Of a stretch of 64,000 nt of DNA, positions 40,003 to 49,776 are shown piece after piece. The translations under genes and the position numbers were made by a program. The stretch is from the NCBI RefSeq assembly GCF_000236905.1, contig NC_016521.1:1025521-1089520 (forward strand), in the 5' to 3' direction. Under the pieces are notes generated by a model. That model was not told the origin of the DNA, searched no databases, and saw nothing but the letters and a program-made list of their open reading frames with translations. The stretch is from Tetrapisispora phaffii CBS 4417 (Eukaryota; Ascomycota; Saccharomycetes; Saccharomycetales; Saccharomycetaceae). Numbering within the stretch: position 1 is the stretch's first letter; each line of letters begins with the position of its first letter.

Positions 40003-40340
40003 ATGTTATCCACTTCTTGAATGAAATGTATTAATTTCTCAATTTTTTATTGGCAATATTATGTCACTGATAATTAACGATTGCTCAGTTGAATCCACTA
40101 ATGACGTTTTTAACTAGAGGATCATGTTATTACAAATGTTATAAATGCATTGTGTTGAATTTTATATATAATTACAAGACACGAAATACTACATTTTAAT
40201 TAAAGTAAAATACGCGTTAATTGGAAAATGCGATGAGATGACATAAATGATGATATTAAGTTCTTAGTTATGTGTGATGGTTTTTAATCAAATTAACTAA
40301 AACATATTATTAAAGTAAATATTATATAGCTCATATCTGT
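40003..40340. promoter_or_regulatory. TOF1 promoter and 3' end of the protease gene
   Basis: Because TOF1 and the protease gene reads leftward from 41522, this 338-base spacer is the TOF1 promoter side joined to the protease 3' end. It has an SCB-like CACGAAA (40180-40186) and an MCB ACGCGT (40212-40217). Confidence 0.55.
40180..40217. promoter_or_regulatory. SCB-like and MCB boxes upstream of TOF1
   Basis: CACGAAA (40180-40186, SBF-type) and ACGCGT (40212-40217, MBF-type) lie about 180-215 bases upstream of the TOF1 ATG, 25 bases apart. Both are exact core matches for G1/S regulators. Confidence 0.55.
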
Positions 40341-41522
40341 TTAAATAAATAATTTTAATTCCTTAATACTGGTGTTGCTTCTTGTTGCTACCAACGGAGA
40401 GGATAGGACTTTACTGACAGCGTCAGTGCCGTTCATTCCTTTCGACATGTAATACCCAACAACACCTGCAACAATCCCACAACTATACGAAGTTCCTGTT
40501 ACATTATGTATTAACTCCTTTCCACCATTACTACTTGTTTTTAACGTTGAAATGTCCACTCCTGATGTGTATATGTCAACGCAGGATCCATAGTTGGAAA
40601 ATTTAGCAATATCCAAATAATTTTGTTCTTCTGAATACTCCAACGAACCTACAACTAATACGTTTGATAATTTTTTGATACCCATAGGACTTAACTTGCA
40701 AGCATTTTGATGTTTGTTCCCAGCGGGTATAATTACAGGGATTTTCTTTGATATATTTTCAATTGCAGACTCTAAAATGGTATTCTTTTCCGTTTGAAAT
40801 GGCAAGACAATGATTGAAGGTCTCATGGTTTTCTGTTCATGTTTTTCGATTAATGACAAAGCAGACAATACTCGTGACATTGTGGCATGTTTTGTATTAG
40901 CATCTACTACTCTAACATCGACTAAATTTGCACTTTTCAATACACCAAATGGATCAGAGTTTATAATTCCTGCCATGGCAGTTCCATGCCCATTGAAATC
41001 TCCGCTTGGAATCGGACTGGTGGTTAGGTCAATTAACTTATGAATGTTGTTTTGTAGATAAATTGGATGCTGTATATCGATTCCAGTATCCACTATATAA
41101 ATATCTACACCATTACCTGACGTGTCACTAAAAATATATTGATTGTTTGCATAATGATACTGAGAACTTTTTATACTATCTTTTGTCAACCTTCCCAAAT
41201 GCTTCGGTGCATCTGTTTGTTTTAAATAGCCTTGCAATTCTAAGTATTTTTCAGTAGATATAGCAGCAGCAGCATTGTCCTCAAAAACACTCGATACTTG
41301 TTCCTTACTTAAGTCACCAGAAAAGGCAATAAACGAGTTCCCAATTTCAATAGGAAGTATATTACTATCCATGACATCTATATCATGCTTCTTAAGAAAC
41401 GCATTCACTTGAGTATTTTCAACTAATTGAATAATATATTGTGTACAAATAACATTATCGAATAACCTAGCAATTAGTAAAAAGATTGTCAGTAAATTAA
41501 AACCCATTTTCTTTTGTATCAC
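40341..41522 (-). CDS. RRT12: Secreted subtilisin-family serine protease, RRT12-type
   Basis: This is a subtilisin-like (S8, proteinase K subgroup) protease of 393 residues. It has an N-terminal signal peptide (about residues 6-26, hydrophobic) and an inhibitor-I9-type propeptide (about 28-95). The catalytic domain has an intact triad: D145 in VDTGID, H179 in NGHGTAMAG and S345 in GTSYSCG, plus the oxyanion-hole N269 in PAGN. A start at 41507 (MGFNLL) is equally possible. S. cerevisiae has PRB1, YSP3 and RRT12; the absence of a long propeptide and linkage to TAF2 and PER1 genes point to RRT12 (YCR045C), a spore-wall-associated protein. It is shorter than I recall for Rrt12. The upstream region has a middle-sporulation element, which supports a sporulation role. 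Confidence 0.8.
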   Translation of the reverse strand: MIQKKMGFNLLTIFLLIARLFDNVICTQYIIQLVENTQVNAFLKKHDIDVMDSNILPIEIGNSFIAFSGDLSKEQVSSVFEDNAAAAISTEKYLELQGYLKQTDAPKHLGRLTKDSIKSSQYHYANNQYIFSDTSGNGVDIYIVDTGIDIQHPIYLQNNIHKLIDLTTSPIPSGDFNGHGTAMAGIINSDPFGVLKSANLVDVRVVDANTKHATMSRVLSALSLIEKHEQKTMRPSIIVLPFQTEKNTILESAIENISKKIPVIIPAGNKHQNACKLSPMGIKKLSNVLVVGSLEYSEEQNYLDIAKFSNYGSCVDIYTSGVDISTLKTSSNGGKELIHNVTGTSYSCGIVAGVVGYYMSKGMNGTDAVSKVLSSPLVATRSNTSIKELKLFI

Positions 41523-41712
41523 TAGTTGGAGTTAATTGAATGTGAATCAAAGGTTAAAAAGAATAAACTGGCTATAGTAATCTTAATATGTTTATATTAA
41601 TACGTGAACTATGGTAACAATGTGAATATTTGATATAGAGAAGCTAATACTGATATTGTGGATTGTTGCCGTATTTATACTTAATAAAATATATTGTGGT
41701 GTCTCATTTTTT

Positions 41713-41723
41713 GTTTTTGCGTC
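41713..41723 (-). promoter_or_regulatory. Middle sporulation element (Ndt80-type) upstream of RRT12-type gene
   Basis: On the minus strand the sequence reads GACGCAAAAAC, fitting the Ndt80 consensus DNCRCAAAW. It lies about 195 bases upstream of the protease ATG, with a TATA between the two. Confidence 0.5.
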
Positions 41724-41820
41724 CAGCGTCAAAAATTGTTATGGCGAGACGTCATTGGAATAATCTATAATAAAAGAACCTATTAATTAAAATCTATAAA
41801 AGTGTATAAATAATGCAAGT

Positions 41821-41875
41821 AAGCAGATACTATATGTATATATCTGCTTTTGTGCTTATATGAATGTCATATAAG
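41821..41875. repeat. Two adjacent perfect inverted repeats 3' of SLP1
   Basis: The first is AAGCAGATA, an 11-base loop, then TATCTGCTT (41821-41849). The second is CTTATATGA, ATG, TCATATAAG (41855-41875). They lie 58-112 bases beyond the SLP1 stop and may shape its 3' end. Isolated 9-bp stems can arise by chance in AT-rich DNA. Confidence 0.75.
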
Positions 41876-41932
41876 GTAATGGTATGTTTGTCCCTTGTGT
41901 AGAAAATATGATCAGAATGTGAAGAAAAATTA

Positions 41933-44110
41933 TTAGTACTCCCATTCTTGATCTGAGTTAATTGAGCCTTGGTCATCTGATCTAAAATTATCCCCATAAG
42001 TATCAGATTTACTCAAGGTAAGAGTGTTGCCATGTTGGTTATTATATTTTCTATCAAAAGAATTTTCAAAGGCATCAGATTTGGAGAAAGTCAAATGATT
42101 CTCGGTGTCATTATTAAAGTCTGAACTATTACTTTTTTCAAAAGTTTCTGACTTGGTGAATTTTAAGTTAGATATTTCTTCATTAATAAAATTGCTGTTT
42201 GTATTCAATTTAGAGTCACTTTCATTACCATTGTCAAAAGAATTTTGTAAATATTCAATATCAGAATATGCAGACCCTGAAGAATAAGGTGATAAAGTAA
42301 ATTGTTCCTTTTTCTGAGCGTCAATCTTCATCATGAAATCATTCTTACTATATGATTTATTTTCGGTTGGTTTTGGCTTTGATTCCATCCAATTATCCGG
42401 TTGGTTGTAATCATCGAAATAAAATTCTTTATTTAGAATCGTGGCTAGTACAAGTGCCGATAGAACAAATAAAATGAAATATATTACTCTTCTTTGATAT
42501 GCTATCTCTTTTTCCATACGCTCCATTTTTCTAGCGTTTTGGGTGCTAAAAAAATCATTATTCAATTTTTGTTCCTCTAAAATTCTAAGAGATTGTTCTT
42601 TTAATTGTCCAGCAAATTCACTTAAAGATTGAATATTACGTTGTACTGTTATATTGAATGCATCAATAATAAAAGTTAGTTTCTTGACGTGACTTCTCTC
42701 TGATGCTTCGAAAGATTCTGAAAGTAATCTACTCTGTTCCTCGATGTAAGAGAAAGTTAAATTTGTATTTGATTCTAATGAAGTTAATCTCTTCATTATG
42801 TTCTTAAAAATGGAATCTTCAGTTGATCCCGATGATGATAAAGAAGAAGTTGCTGATGAATTTTTATATGGTCTAGGAGGACAAAATGTTCTATTTACCT
42901 CTTTTAGATAATCATCGAATGTCAATGGTTGTAATGCAGATTCGGTAAAATTTAAACGGTTATTCATGAACATTACATTTGTAAAATTATGTCCTGATAT
43001 TTCATTAATCGGATCACACACCATTTCGATCTCATCATCTTCTACTGCTTCGGAATATTTATATTCTATTCCTTCCCTATCATGTTTATCGATGTTGCTC
43101 ATTTTATATTCATCCATCATTGTCTTACCATGAACTCTGACAACACTAATAGGACAATAATATTCATTATCAAAAAATGAGATAGTTTCGATCTTTAAAT
43201 ATCTAGCCCAAATTTTGGGATTTTCTATCATAAAATTTTGTATATTTCTAGAGTTTTGAGCTTTAAAATTTCCAATAACTTTCCATTCATCTTTAGTTAT
43301 AGGGTATCTATCTGAAACAGAAAATCTAACATCTTTAAAAGTTGAGGAAAAGAATTCAAAATTTGCCATTGCTATTTGTTCAACTAAAATATCTTGGCAT
43401 AATTCGATTATGACATACTTGCTTGCTACTGAACAAGGATTTAAAAGATACGTATCTTTATTTTCTATTAGAATTGAATTTGCTCCTGATGCATCTGAAT
43501 TTGTCTCCATTATAGTTGCAGCACAATCCAAAGAAGCATAATTAAACTTATTTTTGTATACTTTAACTTCAGGTAATTCATTATCTATTTCTTTTTCTGT
43601 GAAAAAGCCTAAATCAATTTCCATTTCTCCTCCTATTAAATCTTGTTCTTCTAAATCTTGGTTGACAGGAGATCTTGTCCTTTGTGCTCTAATTTTTGAA
43701 TCAGAAAGTGTATTATATAACTTTTGCTGTTTCCATTCATTAAAAGGTTTAAAAGTGTTATTTTTCAAGTCAATAGTGTTTGTAATATTTGAAGCTTCTT
43801 TTTCTGATTTATCATCGGTTAATTCTAGAGCAATATCAACTGCTACAGTTGATAGGACAGGCATGAACACAGTACTGCTCAACGCATATTTGGTAGAAGC
43901 TTCTATGCCTGCTGACTTGGTTAAACTTGCCACACAAGAAAGTATTTCAGCTTCAATTTTAAATATTTCCTGGCGATGGTTCTTTTCTATACAACATGAA
44001 CTATTGACATTATTTTCTATTAATGATGCTGAAGCATTAGAGCCTTGAACATAAAAAAATTCATTGAAAATAACTAAAAAAATCGCCAATGTATACGAAA
44101 AGTATGCCAT
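41933..44110 (-). CDS. SLP1: SUN-domain ER membrane protein Slp1
   Basis: Slp1 is a SUN-domain protein of the ER that, with Emp65, guards folding proteins from degradation. I chose the ATG at 44110 (725 residues) because it opens directly into a signal peptide (AYFSYTLAIFLVIF); an in-frame ATG at 44191 adds 27 residues. Counting from 44110, the SUN domain spans about residues 189-329 (FNYASLDCAATI, NPCSVASKYVIIELCQ, RYLKIETISFFDNEYYC). A coiled-coil-like region and one transmembrane segment (about 540-562, IYFILFVLSALVLATIL) follow. The cytosolic tail carries three copies of a 24-residue repeat. The protein is longer than the S. cerevisiae version, mainly through this tail. S. cerevisiae has it on chromosome XV. 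Confidence 0.88.
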   Translation of the reverse strand: MAYFSYTLAIFLVIFNEFFYVQGSNASASLIENNVNSSCCIEKNHRQEIFKIEAEILSCVASLTKSAGIEASTKYALSSTVFMPVLSTVAVDIALELTDDKSEKEASNITNTIDLKNNTFKPFNEWKQQKLYNTLSDSKIRAQRTRSPVNQDLEEQDLIGGEMEIDLGFFTEKEIDNELPEVKVYKNKFNYASLDCAATIMETNSDASGANSILIENKDTYLLNPCSVASKYVIIELCQDILVEQIAMANFEFFSSTFKDVRFSVSDRYPITKDEWKVIGNFKAQNSRNIQNFMIENPKIWARYLKIETISFFDNEYYCPISVVRVHGKTMMDEYKMSNIDKHDREGIEYKYSEAVEDDEIEMVCDPINEISGHNFTNVMFMNNRLNFTESALQPLTFDDYLKEVNRTFCPPRPYKNSSATSSLSSSGSTEDSIFKNIMKRLTSLESNTNLTFSYIEEQSRLLSESFEASERSHVKKLTFIIDAFNITVQRNIQSLSEFAGQLKEQSLRILEEQKLNNDFFSTQNARKMERMEKEIAYQRRVIYFILFVLSALVLATILNKEFYFDDYNQPDNWMESKPKPTENKSYSKNDFMMKIDAQKKEQFTLSPYSSGSAYSDIEYLQNSFDNGNESDSKLNTNSNFINEEISNLKFTKSETFEKSNSSDFNNDTENHLTFSKSDAFENSFDRKYNNQHGNTLTLSKSDTYGDNFRSDDQGSINSDQEWEY
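41996..42169 (-). repeat. Three 24-residue repeats in the SLP1 tail
   Basis: The C-terminal tail repeats NLKFTKSETFE, HLTFSKSDAFE and TLTLSKSDTYG with an exact 24-residue (72-base) period. Confidence 0.8.
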
Positions 44111-44723
44111 ATTTTCAATAAATAGAATGCCAGATGTCGATAATGCAATAAAAACCGTCTCAGTTATGTATGAAAACAAATAAAAAAACAAAATGAAAAA
44201 ACCAATTCAAGTTGTGATGATAAATCCAATGAGTATATGAATTTCGATTAAAAATACACCAACCATAAATATTTAGGCAATTCCAACGAAACCTACAATC
44301 AGAACTTAAACGTAATCTTCAAACTCTAACAACAATAAAAAATAAAGAAAAAAAAAAACTATAATACAATCAATACCAGCAACGATATCGAAATCCTTGG
44401 TTGTTCTTTCGAATATATCTATGTTCAACTTATCCGACTTAATAACACATGTATATGCAGAGGTACACTTAATAACTTATATAAAGTTTTATAAACTGTC
44501 CTTAAAAGAAAAGTGTCAATTAAATAACGATGATTAAAGCTTTGATTATAAAAAAAGTTGGACACAAAAATATAAAATCTGAATAGTTTCGTGAATGGTG
44601 ATATGCCATGTTTGCAGTGCATTAGATAAAGGGTATATAAAGGTGCCTATATTGATTTATAATGATTTAACAGACGGTGCTATCTGAAACATTGTGAGAT
44701 GGTTCTGCGTGTCAGTTGTTTGG
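44111..44723. other. SLP1 promoter and TAF2 3' region
   Basis: Both flanking genes run leftward. The 613-base spacer is AT-rich, with an A-rich stretch near 44335-44360. No gene is seen. Confidence 0.4.
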
Positions 44724-47700
44724 TTACGACTGAGACCCCTCTGAAGAAACCTCTGAAATAGAGGCAATATTTGGGGTCAATTCCGCTTCGTTCTGTTGAT
44801 GTTGTTCAGTTGATTCAGTTTGTTCTTGTTTGATGCTTGTCTCAGTCGTCTGTATCTCTTGCGGTGGCTGTACATCCAATTGTGTCTCCTGTGGAGACGC
44901 CTTCTTTGGAAGAATAATTTTGACAGATAGAGACCTGGAGTTTGCCTTCATGATCCTGACATGTTTAGTGAATGGAACAGATGAAATATCTACTCTTTTA
45001 GATTCACCAGTAAATATCTTAACAAATCTGATAGGCAGTGTACCGACCCTGTTGGTTGTTCCTTTCTTAACTTTAGCCTTTGGTTTTGACACTGGTTTCT
45101 GTTTGATTTTCAATTTAGGTAAAGGTTTTTGCTTTTTATCGTCGGTAGGTTTCTTTATTTTAGTTCCTTTGGTTAAATTGATTTTCAATTTAGTAGGCTT
45201 CATGTTTATTGTCACTGTTGGCTTAGTAATTGTCGTATTTTTTGGTGCTATTACCAACTTCAATGAACCTTCTCTCTTGATGACAATCTTACTGTTACTT
45301 ATCTTCTCTGCAATTAACTTTTTCATTGGAGGTTTAGGTAATGGGATTTCGAACCTATCAACTAATTGATATAATATTCTTGAAATGTCAAATAGTCTCT
45401 TTCGTTGATATAAACTCAAAGTTGGAACATGTAATGTTTTCCAAAGAATCTGTTTTAGAGGAGAATAATTTTCGAAAAGTTTTCTTAAGATTGATAACAC
45501 ACCACCCACGTGAGATCTCAACTTCAGCTCTCTTCTTTGTTGAATTTCTTGCCCAAAATCTTCTTGGATAATTGGGTGGTCATCATCGTCTTCCCCAAAC
45601 ACTTCATCAATATTAACTTCCTCATCATATTCGTTGTATTCAGGCACTAATTGTTTAGTAAGGTAATTCAAATCATCATTTAAAGTATCCATCAATTTAT
45701 GTTCTGCAATATAATCAACTGCTTCAATAAAAACATCGACAAGTTTATCTTTAATATAAACATTTGGTGTAAATAATAATGTTTCGAAAAAATATTGCAA
45801 AGCTTCCCTACTTTTTAAACCACCTTCGATTAACATTATCTTGAAGCATTCCAAAACAATGTTATCTTGGCCTTCCCGGAATCTCACACAATTTTCTTTC
45901 ACATTGAATACGACAGGACTTAATGTATACATCAGTATTTCTTGCAAGTCTTCGAATTCATATAACCCATATCTATGCAATGTCAATTTGGATTCCAAAA
46001 TGGTTTTTGTCAATAAGAGTTGATAAGAAGGCGTCCATTTATCCAAATTCTCGTATCTTTGTAATTGCTCTAAAACTTTAGAAATAAAAGAGCGATCATT
46101 AGCTGACTTTGTAGCACATTCAACCAACGCTTGTATTAAATAACAAATGAAATAAATATCGTTGTAATTATTTCCAGAATTCTCGTTATATGTTAGAATA
46201 TCTAATAAGAAATTTTTGACAAATTCTGGACTTTCATCTGTCTCACTGACAACTTCACTTAGATATACTGGGATAGCTTTCTGAAGATAATATTTTCTAA
46301 TATCACTGAAATCATTGTTTAGTGGAATATTTGACTCACTGTAACAGAATAATTCTTGATAAATTTTGATTAAATGTCTTGGACCACCTGGGAAAACCCT
46401 ATTTGGTAGATCACGAACAATATATTTAGTCAAAGCCCTACATGCTTCCAGACGGACACCATAGAAATACCGGGAATCCATCACTGTCCTCGTCAAGATG
46501 GAAGAATATAATAACGATGTTACCTGTGATTGTTCTATTGTATCATCATAATAACGTATGCTTTGAATTTGTGCTTCTATATCAGCATCTTGTTGCAATT
46601 GTGCAGCAAACATATAATCCGATTGGTTTATATGAAGCTCACATATCCATTCGAGATCTGAATCAATTCTGATCCATTGAAATGCTTCATTTTGTCTTTG
46701 GATTTCTAAAACTTCTGATGACAATGACGGATCAGCTAAGTTCCAACTTTCACAGTCTGACTGAGTGGATAAAACTGTACCAAATTTTTGAATATTGACA
46801 TTGGGGAATTTTACTACTTGGGATGGTTGTTCATTTAGTTCCGTTTTACCATCTTTGTCTAACTTTAGGGAGGATTGTTTTTTGGTTCTTGATCTTCTAT
46901 ATTTTGTGTTGTATTGAATATCTAATTTTGTGAAAACATCTTTAATTTCAACAATATGTTCATAAGGTGTTCCATCAGGTTCATGAATTCTAATGGTCAT
47001 AGAACCTGTAAAATGAGGTATAGTTTCTCTTGTAGAGTCTTGAATATAATTTAATGCCCTAGATGAAAATCCCTCTTTAACTCCATTTTTACTTCCACTT
47101 ACTTTTTGCTCTTGCACTTGTCTAATACCCATTTCTATGACCATTCTTTTCTTATTAAATCTCTGAGTAACACGAAATATTGGTACACCAGAACTATATA
47201 CCCATTGCTGAAAGAATTTTCCTAATTTGCTTTTGTTAACACGTTCACAAACGTGTTGAAAATGTGCTGCCGATAGAGAATTATTTGGTAAATCTCCAGA
47301 CATTGCTTGCAAAAATATTTTTGGCAATATACGTGACAAACCAAATGAACGTTCTGTCTTTATCATTCGACGGTCCAATATATAAAGAACTAAAGGAGCC
47401 TTAAGTTTGATAAAATCAAGATCCTTACTCGTAAATGAAACTGGTCTTGAAGCACCATCAAATGTGGAACCAATTGGTGGTTTTTCCCAATCTAAGGCAA
47501 TTACTGTTTCTTTGCATTTACTCAAACGATATTGAAATTCATTACTACCGTACAATTCTTCCCAGAGTTTGAAGACCATGTAGCCTGCCATACCTAGACT
47601 ACACCAGATATCATTAATATGTAAGGGAGTAATATTGACACTTGACCATTGCATTGCCAATGACCAAAGTAAATGATCTGTAGTAGGATGGATTTGGTCT

Positions 47701-49346
47701 AAAATAGTTGGAGGATATAGTATCCTTGTGTTACAAATGGTCATACTAGCAAAATTCATTGTTTCATCGATAGAACTGGGAAGGTATATAAGGGAATATG
47801 AGGTAAATGGAAATGAACCAAATTCCTTTGAATAAAAATCCATTGCCTTCTGTACTACCATGTTTGAATTTAAAATAGTTTCATAATCTATATCTGGTGT
47901 CGGTAAAGTATAAATTTGTATTGGAATAATATCCGCTTCTATTTCTGGTACTTCTGCGTCATTATTGTTCTGTTTACTGGTTTTTCTTGTTTCATCATGA
48001 TCATCTTGATCTTCGTCATAATTCTCATCTCTTGTAGAGAATCTTGGTAATTCCCAAATATCAAATGCACCTACAGCCCATCCAATATGATGAGGAGCAA
48101 CTGGGTTAAACAGTTGGAAAGTGAATAATTTTTTAGAGAGGTCGGTCGGATGAGAGACTTCTTTGGCAGTCGTAAACTCTGAACAACAGACTTTTATATC
48201 TCTATTTATTAGGTTACCTGTGTCATTTTCAATATCATGTTCCTCTTCCTCTTCTTCCTCTTCCTCCTCCTCCTCTTCTTCTTCTTCTTCTTCTGCCCCA
48301 CCTCTTAGATGGCTCTCTTTATTTTCGCCAATGGGTCCATTAAAGTCAGTTTTTACATTGGATGATTCATTTTGTTCTATTTCGTCAACATCCATCTTAT
48401 TAGATTTAGTATTGTTATCTAGTGTATCGGTATTATTACCGTTTATATGTGTGTTGCCGGAGGAGACAATTTTAATCTTTGGTAATGATTTCTCTGTAGT
48501 AGCTGGTTCGTTTTGACCTATTATTTTAGAAACGCCTATATCTTTAACTTTTCTTGGTACACTAATCTCTATTTCCCATGTTGATTTTTCATCTAGAGAA
48601 TTTACACATGGCATCCAATATGAAGCAGTTGAACATATTTCCGAATTAGCAGTGTAAGCGTTCCATAAATATGGTTCCTGTTCCGAAGGTGTGTCGAACC
48701 GTACACCTGTTGTTGGGTTCATCAATTCGTATTCCACTTTAATCGATAACGGGGTAAACACAGTCTCTTCTGCTGCTGGAGTCACTCGTACAGACGGAGT
48801 GATTGGTGTATAATTTGTCAGGAAATTTGCGTCTTGTAGTGTAATTTTGATCGATGGTGGAACTTTAATTATTAATTGCGACTTGGTCTGCTCTTCGGAA
48901 CGTTCATTTAAGTCTGCAAATTTGCCTCTCAAGAACTGAGATTGCTCTATCGTGTTATATTCAAGCAATGCATCAAAAGATTTGTTCTTATACTTCTCCT
49001 CGGCATCCCGGATGGGATCATCGTGGATATAGCTGTCAGACCTCCTGTTTTCGATCAGAACATTTGTAACGTTCATATTTTTACAATCCAGTGTGATATA
49101 CTCTAAATTTTGTATCAATGGAATCAGTATGATGTCAGCGACACCTTTTATGCAATGTCTCTTCAAATCTATATCTAGCGCCACTCTCTGGTGCGCAATC
49201 TTGAATGTTCTGAAACTCATCTGAGACTCCAACGTATTTAGCAATTGAGGAGTAAACGGTGCCTTTGGAGTCGCATCCTTCGAATAAGAAGACATGTTTG
49301 GTAGCGAACGATTCTTTTTTACTTTGTTCGATATGAACTCGTCCAA
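44724..49346 (-). CDS. TAF2: TFIID subunit Taf2 (TAF150)
   Basis: Taf2 is a TFIID subunit that contacts initiator DNA and has an aminopeptidase-like fold without activity. The 1540-residue product has an M1-aminopeptidase-type domain in the N-terminal half (about residues 45-720). The position of the HEXXH zinc motif reads HLLWSLAMQW, so catalytic residues are absent, as expected for the family. An inserted run of 18 glutamates (residues 352-369) splits the beta-sandwich region. A HEAT-like helical domain runs over about 860-1280, followed by a lysine-rich C-terminus (KPTKLKINLTKGTKIKK) and a glutamine-rich tail. It is longer than S. cerevisiae Taf2. An ATG at 49295 (MSSYSKDAT) is an alternative start. 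It lies near the YCR043C- and PER1-like genes, as in YCR042C-YCR044C. Confidence 0.94.
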   Translation of the reverse strand: MDEFISNKVKKNRSLPNMSSYSKDATPKAPFTPQLLNTLESQMSFRTFKIAHQRVALDIDLKRHCIKGVADIILIPLIQNLEYITLDCKNMNVTNVLIENRRSDSYIHDDPIRDAEEKYKNKSFDALLEYNTIEQSQFLRGKFADLNERSEEQTKSQLIIKVPPSIKITLQDANFLTNYTPITPSVRVTPAAEETVFTPLSIKVEYELMNPTTGVRFDTPSEQEPYLWNAYTANSEICSTASYWMPCVNSLDEKSTWEIEISVPRKVKDIGVSKIIGQNEPATTEKSLPKIKIVSSGNTHINGNNTDTLDNNTKSNKMDVDEIEQNESSNVKTDFNGPIGENKESHLRGGAEEEEEEEEEEEEEEEEEEHDIENDTGNLINRDIKVCCSEFTTAKEVSHPTDLSKKLFTFQLFNPVAPHHIGWAVGAFDIWELPRFSTRDENYDEDQDDHDETRKTSKQNNNDAEVPEIEADIIPIQIYTLPTPDIDYETILNSNMVVQKAMDFYSKEFGSFPFTSYSLIYLPSSIDETMNFASMTICNTRILYPPTILDQIHPTTDHLLWSLAMQWSSVNITPLHINDIWCSLGMAGYMVFKLWEELYGSNEFQYRLSKCKETVIALDWEKPPIGSTFDGASRPVSFTSKDLDFIKLKAPLVLYILDRRMIKTERSFGLSRILPKIFLQAMSGDLPNNSLSAAHFQHVCERVNKSKLGKFFQQWVYSSGVPIFRVTQRFNKKRMVIEMGIRQVQEQKVSGSKNGVKEGFSSRALNYIQDSTRETIPHFTGSMTIRIHEPDGTPYEHIVEIKDVFTKLDIQYNTKYRRSRTKKQSSLKLDKDGKTELNEQPSQVVKFPNVNIQKFGTVLSTQSDCESWNLADPSLSSEVLEIQRQNEAFQWIRIDSDLEWICELHINQSDYMFAAQLQQDADIEAQIQSIRYYDDTIEQSQVTSLLYSSILTRTVMDSRYFYGVRLEACRALTKYIVRDLPNRVFPGGPRHLIKIYQELFCYSESNIPLNNDFSDIRKYYLQKAIPVYLSEVVSETDESPEFVKNFLLDILTYNENSGNNYNDIYFICYLIQALVECATKSANDRSFISKVLEQLQRYENLDKWTPSYQLLLTKTILESKLTLHRYGLYEFEDLQEILMYTLSPVVFNVKENCVRFREGQDNIVLECFKIMLIEGGLKSREALQYFFETLLFTPNVYIKDKLVDVFIEAVDYIAEHKLMDTLNDDLNYLTKQLVPEYNEYDEEVNIDEVFGEDDDDHPIIQEDFGQEIQQRRELKLRSHVGGVLSILRKLFENYSPLKQILWKTLHVPTLSLYQRKRLFDISRILYQLVDRFEIPLPKPPMKKLIAEKISNSKIVIKREGSLKLVIAPKNTTITKPTVTINMKPTKLKINLTKGTKIKKPTDDKKQKPLPKLKIKQKPVSKPKAKVKKGTTNRVGTLPIRFVKIFTGESKRVDISSVPFTKHVRIMKANSRSLSVKIILPKKASPQETQLDVQPPQEIQTTETSIKQEQTESTEQHQQNEAELTPNIASISEVSSEGSQS
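48240..48293 (-). repeat. Polyglutamate codon run in TAF2
   Basis: Eighteen consecutive GAA/GAG codons (mixed, so not a pure microsatellite) within the aminopeptidase-like domain. Confidence 0.9.
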
Positions 49347-49776
49347 TCAATTAAAACAAGTATTCAAAGGGAACGCAGAAATTAAATAACAACCCAATAT
49401 AAAAACCTGCTCTACCAATAATTGCACAACACCTCAGCTTGTGCACACCTCCTGTATAACAATTTCACAACTCTAGATTCCTGGTAATTCCTAATACTTC
49501 TTTTATAAAACTTATATTTATTCAATTCCATCGACTGCAAATGAGATTTTTCAATGTTAACTTTTCCAAAAGTGTCACGTGCACGCATTTTCTACACAAC
49601 AATGAGATAAGATCACCTATATAACCTTCCATTAATCATCCTTTAATAAGGACCATCTAGATAAATGTTAACTTATTTAAAGGTTATCACAGTCACAACG
49701 AGATCTATAGAGGTGCTACTGGTGTGGTTCTTTTTGGTTGCTAATCGTATCAGAAAAAATATTTTTGACTGTGAAG
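49347..49776. promoter_or_regulatory. Divergent TAF2-GOR1 promoter region
   Basis: This 430-base spacer contains a Cbf1-type TCACGTG (CACGTG at 49576-49581). No gene is seen. Confidence 0.5.

Larger units (their letters stand above)
41523..41932. promoter_or_regulatory. Protease gene promoter and SLP1 3' region
   Basis: This 410-base spacer has a TATA element for the protease (41672-41679, TATAAATA on the minus strand) and a middle-sporulation-type element (41713-41723). Two neighbouring perfect hairpins (41821-41849, 41855-41875) lie just past the SLP1 stop. Confidence 0.55.

Noticed and set aside
44335..44360. A-rich stretch near SLP1 as an origin (ARS consensus) element.
   Set aside because: No clear 11-base ARS consensus match was identified and AT-rich spacers occur throughout; origin mapping would be needed.
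48163..48516. Plus-strand frame with a serine run opposite TAF2.
   Set aside because: It is the complement of the polyglutamate codons and has no independent support.
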